The notes under the pieces: model-generated
The model's input: the letters and a program-made list of their open reading frames with translations, nothing else
Told to the model about the DNA's origin: nothing
Databases searched by the model: none
NCBI RefSeq assembly: GCF_028435365.1
Contig: NZ_JAGTJJ010000004.1
Span: forward strand, 1-64,000
DNA length: 64,000 bases
Origin: Polyangium jinanense
GTDB taxonomy: Bacteria > Myxococcota > Polyangia > Polyangiales > Polyangiaceae
Reading direction: 5' to 3'
Translations under genes and position numbers: made by a program
Part shown: positions 1 through 7,629 of the stretch, piece by piece
How the letters are laid out: every line of letters starts with the position of its first letter
Numbering within the stretch: position 1 is the first letter of the stretch

Positions 1-1088
1 CGGCTCTCCCCAACCCAAGCGCTCCCCTACCCGTACCCGGGCCCTTGGGCAACCACCGCGCCGTGAACCAATCTCATGGCCCATGTCCCAAAGGGAAACA
101 CCACACCCCGGTCACCGCCGCGCCACGCATCCAGCGCCTCTCGATACCTCACTTGAAACTCCGCATATCGTGCAAGGATCGCCTTGAGCAATGTCCGATT
201 CCTCGCTCGCACCTGGGGTATCGGCCCACGTTTCGGTTCGTAGGATTCCGCCCTTTTTTGAAACGACTGCCCGAGCACCACCTGCCGTCCGAGGAACCTT
301 CCACCTGCCGCAATAACGGCCTCCCGCGCCCGCGCGACCGCACGCTTGATTGCCGCGCCCAACCGGCGCGAGATCGCCTCCCGCGACAACTGCCTCCCCA
401 TCATCGGAACCACCCGCAGCATTACCTTTTCGGGAAACACGCTACTGTTCGCGAAATATTTTCCAGGTCGCTGAATTTCCAATGTTTTGCCTTCACCTTC
501 TGGCAACAACATCACGCCCGGCCATTCTTCAGGGGATTCGACCAGCCCCGCCTCCGTTGGATTCGAGGCGATGTATGCAATCTTGTCGATCACATCCTCG
601 TCCGAGCCGAGCTCGAGGCTATGGTATTGCTCGGCAGACCAGAGGTTTTCCCACTGCCCCTGCGCGGCGTTGAGCGCCTTCGCGACTGTTCTGTGCAGCT
701 CCCGGGCGAAGTCGGACAGGGCTCCTCGAACATCGGTGAGCACGATGTGACGATGGTTCGACATCACGCATGCCGCATGGATCAAGACGCCGGTCTTGGC
801 CGCCGCCCAGGCGAGGCTATAAAGGAAGATTTGGTTGCTCTCTGCGGAGGGGCGAAGTCGGAACGTGCGCTGATAGCAACGCCTCGTCAGCATGCACGTC
901 ACAAGTGGGCGGATCGATCGAGGGATAGCCACGCGCATGGTCAGGAGCAGCCACCGTGCCGAGGGTGATGTAGCGAGTTTCAGGTACTTGCGCATGCCGC
1001 AGAGGTGGCGGAGTCCTGCACGCACCTGGCGGGCGCCACCTTGACCCTCTCCCAGGACTGGTCGGTTCTGGTCAACCTGGTTGCGGTT
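1..1088. repeat. Long direct repeat, copy 1 (transposase unit)
   Basis: This stretch matches 2423-3510 at a constant offset of 2422 bases, with only scattered substitutions (about eight amino-acid changes in the encoded transposase). The window begins inside the repeat, so its left edge is not visible. Identity stops right after the motif GGTCAACCTGGTTGCGGTT, a natural recombination or transposition edge. Confidence 0.93.
27..938 (-). CDS. IS200/Y1-like transposase (REP-associated type), copy 1
   Basis: Likely an HUH-superfamily single-strand transposase of the Y1_Tnp/REP-associated class. It carries the metal-binding His-x-His motif as MSNHRHIVLTD, preceded by the family-like LTRRCYQRTFRLRP segment and followed by the ENLW...YHSLEL and IASNP...GLV stretches typical of this group. 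A basic C-terminal extension of about 130 residues (GRQLSREAISRRLG onward) goes beyond minimal IS200 proteins. The ATG at 938 was chosen because family proteins start just before a PR..RP..T motif; ATG 995 and GTG 1025 are upstream options without a clear ribosome site. A near-identical copy lies at 2449-3360. Activity cannot be judged from sequence alone. Confidence 0.8.
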   Translation of the reverse strand: MRVAIPRSIRPLVTCMLTRRCYQRTFRLRPSAESNQIFLYSLAWAAAKTGVLIHAACVMSNHRHIVLTDVRGALSDFARELHRTVAKALNAAQGQWENLWSAEQYHSLELGSDEDVIDKIAYIASNPTEAGLVESPEEWPGVMLLPEGEGKTLEIQRPGKYFANSSVFPEKVMLRVVPMMGRQLSREAISRRLGAAIKRAVARAREAVIAAGGRFLGRQVVLGQSFQKRAESYEPKRGPIPQVRARNRTLLKAILARYAEFQVRYREALDAWRGGDRGVVFPFGTWAMRLVHGAVVAQGPGYG

Positions 1089-1125
1089 CTCGCAGGTCGG
1101 TTCTGGTCAACCTGGTTGCGGTTCT
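1060..1125. repeat. Two REP-like units upstream of transposase copy 1
   Basis: An identical 31-base unit occurs at 1060-1090 and 1095-1125. Its core GGTCAACCTGGTTGCGGTT is centred on the near-palindrome AACCTGGTT. The same core occurs at 3492-3510 and, inverted, at 2103-2121 and 2166-2184 with small changes. The position just upstream of an HUH transposase is what is known for REP sequences and their transposases; the functional link is inference. Confidence 0.6.
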
Positions 1126-1180
1126 TGTGGCGATCTGGCAGACGGCACGCGGTGTGCGATGAGTATGGTGCAGGGTAAAG

Positions 1181-2017
1181 ATGTGCTGCGGAGGTTTGTT
1201 CGGCATGAAGCCTAGACTGCGCAACGAGTGCGGTGACGCGCCGCGCTTGCCGGCTCGCGAAGAAGGCGGTATTCAATTGCATCCACTTGTATCCCGAGCG
1301 CAGGTTTTCGGCTGTGCGGCGACCATCGTGGCAGGGCTTACATGCAGCTGCGGAGCCGACGTGACGCAAGCGGGAAGGCCCCTCGCCGATGCCGCCCTCG
1401 CCGACGACAAGCGTTGTCGCGAGGGCGCCGGCCATGTGGCGCGCGTACCAGCCGAGTGCGGCCTGCGCTTTGTCGACGTATGCTCCGGGCCAAGCGACGA
1501 AGGGCATGTTTCGCTGTGTGGGGATGGGCACTGGCCTGACATCAACGATCGCTTCGTTTTGTTTGGAGCCAGGCGCCCAATCGTCGTGGAGGGCAGTCTC
1601 GTCGTGGTCGATTCTGTAACTCCCCAGGCAGGTGGAGTGGAGTTTCGCACGTCGGGAAAGTTGCTCGGAGCGCCTGAGAAAATAGATTATACGCCGATCG
1701 GTGCCATCGGCCCGTGGACCAGTGATATGCGGATCGATGGTGGGAAGTTTACCTGGGGAAGTGAGACGGAATATAGTTTTGACTCATGGCAAACGTTTTC
1801 CCTGCTTTCGCTACCTGGCATGCGGGCGCTCGAAGTTCAGCACAGACTTGCGACCTGTGAGTTGCTCATGAGGCGAACTGTGTTCGAAGATAGGGGCCTA
1901 CGCTGTGTAACAGAGACCAATAAAGGTCAACCTGAAGGAGCAATCAAGTTTCCTTCCCGGTGCACCGAACCCGGTCTCGCCGAGACTGATCGCTCTACTG
2001 CTGTGAAAGCGCCGTGA
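1181..2017 (+). CDS. Hypothetical protein, possibly exported
   Basis: Not recognised. About 278 residues lying between the two transposase repeats, of lower GC than the rest of the window. A hydrophobic stretch ending in Cys-x-Cys (TIVAGLTCSCGAD, near residues 48-60) could be a late signal or lipoprotein site if translation really starts downstream. The rest is Cys-containing and looks like a small beta-rich secreted protein. The ATG at 1181 follows AGGG by five bases; ATG 1205, eleven bases after GGAGG, is an equally good start. It may be cargo or a passenger of the repeat-flanked island. No function is proposed. Confidence 0.5.
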   Translation: MCCGGLFGMKPRLRNECGDAPRLPAREEGGIQLHPLVSRAQVFGCAATIVAGLTCSCGADVTQAGRPLADAALADDKRCREGAGHVARVPAECGLRFVDVCSGPSDEGHVSLCGDGHWPDINDRFVLFGARRPIVVEGSLVVVDSVTPQAGGVEFRTSGKLLGAPEKIDYTPIGAIGPWTSDMRIDGGKFTWGSETEYSFDSWQTFSLLSLPGMRALEVQHRLATCELLMRRTVFEDRGLRCVTETNKGQPEGAIKFPSRCTEPGLAETDRSTAVKAP

Positions 2018-2422
2018 AGAGCGAAGTGAAGCCGACGCCCAACGAAGCGGGCCTGTTGGAAAAGGTGGAAGCGCGCATTTCGTGGCTCGAAAAACCCCCG
2101 CCAACCCCAACCAGGTTGACCGCGCCGGGGGGGTTTCACGCCCGCCGCGTGAGTTTGTCCCCGCCAACCCCAACCAGGTTAACCGCGCCGGGGGGTTTCA
2201 CGCCCGCCGCGTGAGTTTGCCTAGGGGCGCATGATGTTCCGACGGATCGCACCACCACGGCGAAAAGGAAGGGCCTGGAGCTACCACCCTCCGGGCCCTC
2301 GGTCGTTCGCGGGGCACGCGTCTCGAATGGCATCTTTGCCAGCAATGCCGTTGCTCAACGCTACGACCGCCCTCGCCGTCTGCGGAACCGCTAAGCTCTC
2401 TCGAACCCAACATCCCCCAGCG
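2018..2422. other. Gene-poor stretch between transposase copies
   Basis: No convincing gene. A GTG-started 66-codon frame (2014-2214) overlaps the previous stop, but its second half is simply the translated tandem repeat at 2098-2219. The rest up to 2422 shows no recognisable feature. Confidence 0.6.
2098..2219. repeat. Tandem repeat, two ~62 bp units
   Basis: Two near-identical units, 2098-2160 and 2161-2219, each contain AACCCCAACCAGGTTGACC (second copy with a base change), then a C/G-rich stretch and CGCCCGCCGCGTGAGTTTG. The first part is the inverse of the REP-like core seen at 1070, 1105 and 3492. Confidence 0.85.
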
Positions 2423-3510
2423 CGGCTCTCCCCAACCCAAGCGCTCCCCTACCCGTACCCGGGCCCTTGGGCAACCACCGCGCCGTGAACCAATCTCATG
2501 GCCCATGTCCCAAAGGGAAACACCACACCCCGGTCACCGCCGCGCCACGCATCCAGCGCCTCTCGATACCTCACTTGAAACTCCGCATATCGTGCAAGGA
2601 TCGCCTTGAGCAATGTCCGATTCCTCGCTCGCACCTGGGGTATCGGCCCACGTTTCGGTTCGTAGGATTCCGCCCTTTTTTGAAACGACTGCCCGAGCAC
2701 CACCTGCCGTCCGAGGAACCTTCCACCTGCCGCAATAACGGCCTCCCGCGCCCGCGCGACCGCACGCTTGATTGCCGCGCCCAACCGGCGCGAGATCGCC
2801 TCCCGCGACAACTGCCTCCCCATCATCGGAACCACCCGCAGCGTTACCTTTTCGGGAAACACGCTGCTGTTCGCGAAATATTTTCCAGGTCGCTGAATCT
2901 CCAATGTCTTGCCTTCACCTTCTGGCAACAACATCACGCCCGGCCATTCTTCAGGGGATTCGACCAGCCCCGCCTCCGTTGGATTCGCGGCGATGTATGC
3001 AATCTTGTCGATCGCATCCTCGTCCGAGCCGAGCTCGAGGCTATGGTATTGCTCGGAAGACCAGAGGTTTTCCCACTGCCCCTGCGCGGCGTTGAGCGCC
3101 TTCGCGACTGTTCTGTGCAGCTCCCGGGCGAAGTCGGGCAGGGCTCCTCGAACATCGGTGAGCACGATGTGATGATGGTTCGACATCACGCATGCCGCAT
3201 GGATCAAGACGCCGGTCTTGGCCGCCGCCCAGGCGAGGCTATAAAGGAAGATTTGGTTGATCTCTGCGGAGGGGCGAAGTCGGAACGTGCGCTGATAGCA
3301 ACGCCTCGTCAGCATGGACGTCACAAGTGGGCGGATCGATCGAGGGATAGCCACGCGCATGGTCAGGAGCAGCCACCGTGCCGAGGGTGATGTAGCGAGT
3401 TTCAGGTACTTGCGCATGCCGCAGAGGTGGCGGAGTCCCGCACGCACCTGGCGGGCGCCACCTTGACCCTCTCCCAGGACTGGTCGGTTCTGGTCAACCT
3501 GGTTGCGGTT
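2423..3510. repeat. Long direct repeat, copy 2 (transposase unit)
   Basis: Second copy of 1-1088, same orientation. Its right end abuts a truncated IS701-type transposase, so this copy either inserted into that gene or replaced its 3' part. Confidence 0.93.
2449..3360 (-). CDS. IS200/Y1-like transposase (REP-associated type), copy 2
   Basis: Paralogue of the gene at 27-938 with about eight substitutions, including a change of the central residue of the HUH motif (MSNHHHIVLTD here, HRH in copy 1), so both metal-binding histidines remain. The reading frame is open without interruption upstream to 4023 and runs into the IS701 remnant, giving a potential chimeric protein of 524 residues. The start at 3360 is the position homologous to that chosen for copy 1; ATG 3417 and GTG 3447 are alternatives. 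Confidence 0.78.
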   Translation of the reverse strand: MRVAIPRSIRPLVTSMLTRRCYQRTFRLRPSAEINQIFLYSLAWAAAKTGVLIHAACVMSNHHHIVLTDVRGALPDFARELHRTVAKALNAAQGQWENLWSSEQYHSLELGSDEDAIDKIAYIAANPTEAGLVESPEEWPGVMLLPEGEGKTLEIQRPGKYFANSSVFPEKVTLRVVPMMGRQLSREAISRRLGAAIKRAVARAREAVIAAGGRFLGRQVVLGQSFQKRAESYEPKRGPIPQVRARNRTLLKAILARYAEFQVRYREALDAWRGGDRGVVFPFGTWAMRLVHGAVVAQGPGYG

Positions 3511-4316
3511 TGCGGTTCTGGGCCGCCGATACCTTCCCGTGCTTGGGCGGCCGCCCGCCTGGTCGCGTTCTCTCACGAGCTGGTTCGAGTTTACGCCGAC
3601 CGCCCACTTGAGCGTCGATTCTGAAAGCTCACGACCAAACGCGGCGCACGCGCCGTAGCCCGCGTCAGCGAGCACATCGCCGAACTCGACGTCGCTGCGC
3701 TTGACGCGCTCGACCTCGTCGAGTGCGATCTGCCATTTCGGTCGGAACACCACGTCTTCGGGTACCTTCGCGCGTCGCCGTCGTGCTGGATCGTGCGCCC
3801 ACTCTTTCGGGAGGTAAAGCCAGAGCGCCACAGGAACGAGCACCTCGTCAGGCACGAGCGTAATGGATACAAGAGCCTGATAATTGGCGTTCTTGCCAAG
3901 TTGCCCGCAATACTGATGCGTGACACCAACCGAGTGCGTCCCCTTCTTCGGGATTGCCGTATCGTCGATGATGAGGTGGGCGTTCTTGCCGCCTACGAGC
4001 GCCCCCGCCTTCTCGAGGAGCACGCGCTTGTGCCCAGTCGTGTCCCAGCGAAAGGGCGAGAGGTCGAGACGAAGTAGTGAAGCTGCAGCGTCTCACCCGG
4101 GCAAACCCGCGCGGCCATCGGCTCGATGCTCTTGCGGTCGCCAGGCCCGAGGAGCCCACGCATGTAGAGCGGCGCCCACTTCCGCTGTGACGGGTAGCCG
4201 AACTCGTGCAGGAACGGCGCGAGCCAGCGCTCGAACTCGCGCTCTCCGTGCTCCTTGGCCAGTTCGTCACTCTTGAACGTGGGTTGGACGGCGGTCACGT
4301 GGACAAACCAGCGCAC
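3511..4316 (-). pseudogene. IS701-family transposase, frameshifted and 3'-truncated
   Basis: N-terminal part of a DDE transposase of the IS701 group. The fragment from 4316 contains the ERWLAPFLHEFGY...GLLGPGDRKSIEPMA region and QLHYFVSTS; the next fragment from 4023 contains LIIDDTAIPKKGTHSVGV (first catalytic Asp), HQYCGQLGKNANYQ and VLADAGYG (second catalytic Asp region). Between them the frame shifts near 4060, explained by a two-base TC duplication in the codons for the serine/threonine stretch. The C-terminal half, with the catalytic Glu, is missing beyond about 3511, where the transposase repeat begins. Not functional as it stands. Confidence 0.88.
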
Positions 4317-4450
4317 ATGGAACCGCTGGGCAAATTCTTGGTTACGGCGGTCCGTGAAGGCCTGGAGATCAAGCTCGTCGAGCGTCAGAGCTCGAGTGCG
4401 GTCGGTGAGGATGGCAGAGTAGTGCTATGAGGGTAGGAGCAAAGCAACTG

Positions 4451-4879
4451 ATGAGCAACATAGAATCATTTCATTGGAGAAATGTGCGCAACATGTGCCT
4501 CAATCCATCGGCGCGCGACTATGACGTGAGCGCGCTCTCTGACGCAGTGACGCAGGTCATCGATGAAGTCGGCGTTGACATGCTTCCGGACAGCATTGCG
4601 AATGCAGTTGAGAAGGGATACTTCTCCTTTGACGAAGGGGCCCTGCTTCTCGGCGTGGCATCTTACTCGACCGACGACGAGGGCGCCCGCATACAGCATG
4701 TACTGGAGCATTGGCTGGAGGTAGGTGTCGATGAGATTCGCGTGGACCTCGCTCTTTCGCACGATACATTCCCATTCCGCTCGCGTGCTCAGAGGGTGGC
4801 AGTTCTGACCGGGATCGCGAAACGCTTCCCCCAGTTTGCAGATAAATGCAGGCACTTGATCGAAACATCACGCGAGTAA
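4451..4879 (+). CDS. Hypothetical small acidic protein
   Basis: Not recognised. About 142 residues, acidic, predicted mostly helical, without signal peptide or membrane segment. ATG 4451 lies eleven bases after AGGAG at 4435-4439; ATG 4427 in the same frame would place the ribosome site inside the coding region, so 4451 is preferred. Size, acidity and position beside transposase debris would fit an immunity- or antitoxin-like accessory protein, but no toxin gene is visible next to it. That is only a suggestion. Confidence 0.6.
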   Translation: MSNIESFHWRNVRNMCLNPSARDYDVSALSDAVTQVIDEVGVDMLPDSIANAVEKGYFSFDEGALLLGVASYSTDDEGARIQHVLEHWLEVGVDEIRVDLALSHDTFPFRSRAQRVAVLTGIAKRFPQFADKCRHLIETSRE

Positions 4880-4943
4880 GTGAGGCATGACGCCGATCCT
4901 GCATGACGACCCGCTCGGCCGCAAGTTATAGGAGGAACCATGT

Positions 4944-5285
4944 ATGTCCACAAAACCGCTGCGGGATGGTCTCATTACGCTACTTGCGGAGCAAAATGTG
5001 ACGTTCAAGATGATCGCTGCAGCCGCCGAGTTGATTGCTGCGGATGCAACGTTCAACCTGTGGTTTGCTCGCGTTGCAAAGGTTCAGAAGGGCATGTCTC
5101 AGGAGTCCGTGCTTACCTTGCTGGATGAGTACGAACGTATCTGCCAAGCCTGTGTCAAAGCGTGTGAGAGAACAACCACTCTGGGAGCGGCGGAGCGGGA
5201 GGCGCCCTTGGTACATACGTTCAGGCAAGGGCTGGAGGAACTGCGGGGTCTGATGGGGCACATCGACATCAGTGCAATTCCGTAG
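4944..5285 (+). CDS. Hypothetical small helical protein
   Basis: Not recognised. 113 residues, apparently all-helical and cytosolic (LLAEQNVTFKMIAAAAELIA near the N-terminus, then a conserved-looking ERICQACVKACERTT stretch with two Cys). A strong AGGAGG at 4930-4935 lies 8 bases before ATG 4944; an out-of-frame ATG at 4940 is closer but opens a Cys-rich frame of lower plausibility. It follows the 4451 gene by 64 bases on the same strand and converges on glgB with a 38-base gap. Confidence 0.65.
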   Translation: MSTKPLRDGLITLLAEQNVTFKMIAAAAELIAADATFNLWFARVAKVQKGMSQESVLTLLDEYERICQACVKACERTTTLGAAEREAPLVHTFRQGLEELRGLMGHIDISAIP

Positions 5286-5323
5286 AACAAACAGGGCGAC
5301 CCTGGGTCAGAACGACCGGACCC

Positions 5324-7618
5324 CTATCCCGCCTCCGCTTCCGCTCCCGCCTCCGCTTCCACCCCCACCTCCACCGGATCCTCCTCCAACTCCGGCACCA
5401 AAAACACCCCCGCCAGCGGCGGCACCGTCAACACGATCGACTGCTCGAACCCGTGCGAAGGCACCTCCTCGCAGTCCACGCTCCCCAGATTCCCCACCCC
5501 GCTCCCGCCATACACCCGCGCATCCGTGTTCAGCACCTCGATGTACCGGCACCGCCGCGGCACGCCCACGCGATACCCATATCGCGGCAGCGGCGTGAAA
5601 TTGCCGACGAACACCACGAAGATCCCCTTCTGGATCCGCTTCGGGCACGGCTCCTCCGATCCGTCCGGCTGCCGCGGAAATCGCACGAACGAGGCCACGC
5701 TCTGGATCGCGTCGTTCGCGTCGATCCACGTGAACCCCGCCGGGCTCTCGTCGAGCTCCCAGAGCGCCTCGTACTTCCGGTAAATCCCGTTCAGATCCCT
5801 CAAAAGCCGCGACAACCCCGCGTGGTCCTCCTCGCCGAGCAGCTCCCAATCGAGCGCCCGATCGTGGTTCCACTCCCTCCATTGCCCGAGCTCGCCGCCC
5901 ATGAACACGAGCTTCTTCCCCGGGTGCGCCCACATCATCGCGTAGAGCGCGCGCAGGTTCGCGTGTTGCTTCCAGCGATCGCCCGGCATCTTCGAGAGCA
6001 GCGCGCGCTTCAAGTGCACGACCTCGTCGTGCGAGAGCGGCAAGAGGAATCGCTCCGAGAACGCATACATCAGGCCGAACGTGATCTTCGTGTGGTGGAA
6101 CGCGCGGAAGATCGGGTCGAGCGCGAAGTAATCGAGCGTGTCGTGCATCCACCCCATGTTCCACTTGAAATCGAAGCCCAGGCCGCCCACGTACGTCGGC
6201 CTCGTGACCCCCGGCCACGTCGTCGATTCCTCCGCGCAGAGCACCGCCCCCGGAAAATCGTGGTGCACCGCGTCCGAGAGCTCGCGCAAAAACCGCACCG
6301 CGTCGAGGTTCTCCCGGCCGCCGAACTCGTTCGGCTCCCATTCGTCCGGGTGTTTCGCGCCGTAATCGAGGTACAACATCGAGGCGACCGCGTCGACGCG
6401 GAGCCCGTCCACGTGGAACTCGTCGAGCCAGTAGAGCGCGCTCGCGATCAGGAAATTGCGCACCTCCTTTTTGCCGTAATCGAAGACGAACGTCCTCCAC
6501 TCGCGGTGCTCGCCCCGGCGCGGGTCCGCGTGCTCGTAGAGCGGCTCGCCGTCGAAGCGGCCGAGCGCGAAGGCGTCCTTCGGGAAATGCGCGGGCGGCC
6601 AGTCGAGCAAGACACCGAGCCCGCGCGCATGGCAGCGGTCGACGAAATAACGAAGATCATCCGGATGGCCGAAACGCGAGGTCGCCGCGAAATACCCCGT
6701 CACCTGGTAGCCCCACGAGCCGTCGAACGGGTGCTCCATCACGGGCAAGAGCTCGACGTGCGTGAAGCCGAGCGAAACCACGTAATCGACGAGCTCGTCC
6801 GCAAGCTCGCGATACGAGAGCCACGCCCCCGGCCCGTCCCCCTTCCCGGGCGCGCGCTTGCGCCGCCACGAGCCGAGGTGGACCTCGTAAATGCTCATCG
6901 GCCGCACGTGCGGATCCGCAAGGCGACGCGCCGCGAGCCAGTCTTTATCGGTGAACACGAACGACCGCTCTGCGACCTTCGACGCGTGGCTCGGCCGGAG
7001 CTCCGCCGAGAACGCCACGGGATCACTCTTCATCAAAACGAGACCGCTCGCCGTCTTGATCTCGTACTTGTACGTCGCCCCCGCGCGCACGTCGGGCACG
7101 AAGATCTCCCAGACGCCGTGCTTCGTACGGCGCATGGCGTGGCGCTTTCCATCCCAGCGATTGAAATCGCCGACGACGCTCACCCGGCGCGCCGCGGGCG
7201 CCCACACGGCGAACGCGGTCCCGAGGACGCCCTGCACCTCGCCCACGTGCGCCCCGAGCCGCCGTGGCAGCTCGCGCAGAGCCCCCTCCCCCGCCGGATC
7301 GAATTCGCCTTCGACAAGCGACGGCGGAAAGGCATACGCGTCCCGCCCGATCGTCGTCCCGCGCGACGAGCGCACCTCGAGCCGGTACGGAAACGGCCCC
7401 TCGACGCCCTCGAACGCGACCTGGAAGATGCCGCCCGGATGCACCCGCGCCATCACGCGCGGCTTCAGGTTCGGATCGTCGGGACGCACGACGATCGAGA
7501 GCGCCTCCGGCCGGAACGCACGCACGATGAGCCGCCCGTCCTCCCGATGCGGACCGAGCGACCGGTGCGGATCCGTGGACTCCCCTGCCGTGATTCGATC
7601 AAAATCGGTAGCGTCCAT
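5324..7618 (-). CDS. glgB: 1,4-alpha-glucan branching enzyme
   Basis: Forms alpha-1,6 branches in glycogen (GH13). An N-terminal CBM48-like region and a second one (FAVWAPAARRVSVVGDFNRWD) precede the catalytic barrel, which has MEHPFDGSWGYQVTGYFA, the nucleophile in DGLRVDAVASM (Asp near residue 409), the acid/base Glu in AEEST (near 463) and LLPLSHDEVVH. ATG 7618 was chosen because the next upstream frame runs into the kinase gene and lacks family homology. The end is odd: after VPPLAGVFL, where family members usually stop, an Asp/Glu/Ala/Gly tail (EAEAGAEAEAG) follows, encoded by a hexanucleotide-like repeat. The start lies 11 bases after the stop of the upstream kinase gene, so the two are probably one transcript. 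Confidence 0.96.
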   Translation of the reverse strand: MDATDFDRITAGESTDPHRSLGPHREDGRLIVRAFRPEALSIVVRPDDPNLKPRVMARVHPGGIFQVAFEGVEGPFPYRLEVRSSRGTTIGRDAYAFPPSLVEGEFDPAGEGALRELPRRLGAHVGEVQGVLGTAFAVWAPAARRVSVVGDFNRWDGKRHAMRRTKHGVWEIFVPDVRAGATYKYEIKTASGLVLMKSDPVAFSAELRPSHASKVAERSFVFTDKDWLAARRLADPHVRPMSIYEVHLGSWRRKRAPGKGDGPGAWLSYRELADELVDYVVSLGFTHVELLPVMEHPFDGSWGYQVTGYFAATSRFGHPDDLRYFVDRCHARGLGVLLDWPPAHFPKDAFALGRFDGEPLYEHADPRRGEHREWRTFVFDYGKKEVRNFLIASALYWLDEFHVDGLRVDAVASMLYLDYGAKHPDEWEPNEFGGRENLDAVRFLRELSDAVHHDFPGAVLCAEESTTWPGVTRPTYVGGLGFDFKWNMGWMHDTLDYFALDPIFRAFHHTKITFGLMYAFSERFLLPLSHDEVVHLKRALLSKMPGDRWKQHANLRALYAMMWAHPGKKLVFMGGELGQWREWNHDRALDWELLGEEDHAGLSRLLRDLNGIYRKYEALWELDESPAGFTWIDANDAIQSVASFVRFPRQPDGSEEPCPKRIQKGIFVVFVGNFTPLPRYGYRVGVPRRCRYIEVLNTDARVYGGSGVGNLGSVDCEEVPSHGFEQSIVLTVPPLAGVFLVPELEEDPVEVGVEAEAGAEAEAG

Positions 7619-7629
7619 CGATGTACCGC

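Noticed and set aside
2014..2214. 66-codon GTG-started frame overlapping the preceding stop
   Set aside because: Its second half is the translated 62 bp tandem repeat, so it is probably not a gene.
4940..5128. Frame starting at ATG 4940, closer to the AGGAGG
   Set aside because: Its Cys-rich translation looks like an out-of-frame product; the ATG at 4944 opens a natural protein with suitable spacing.
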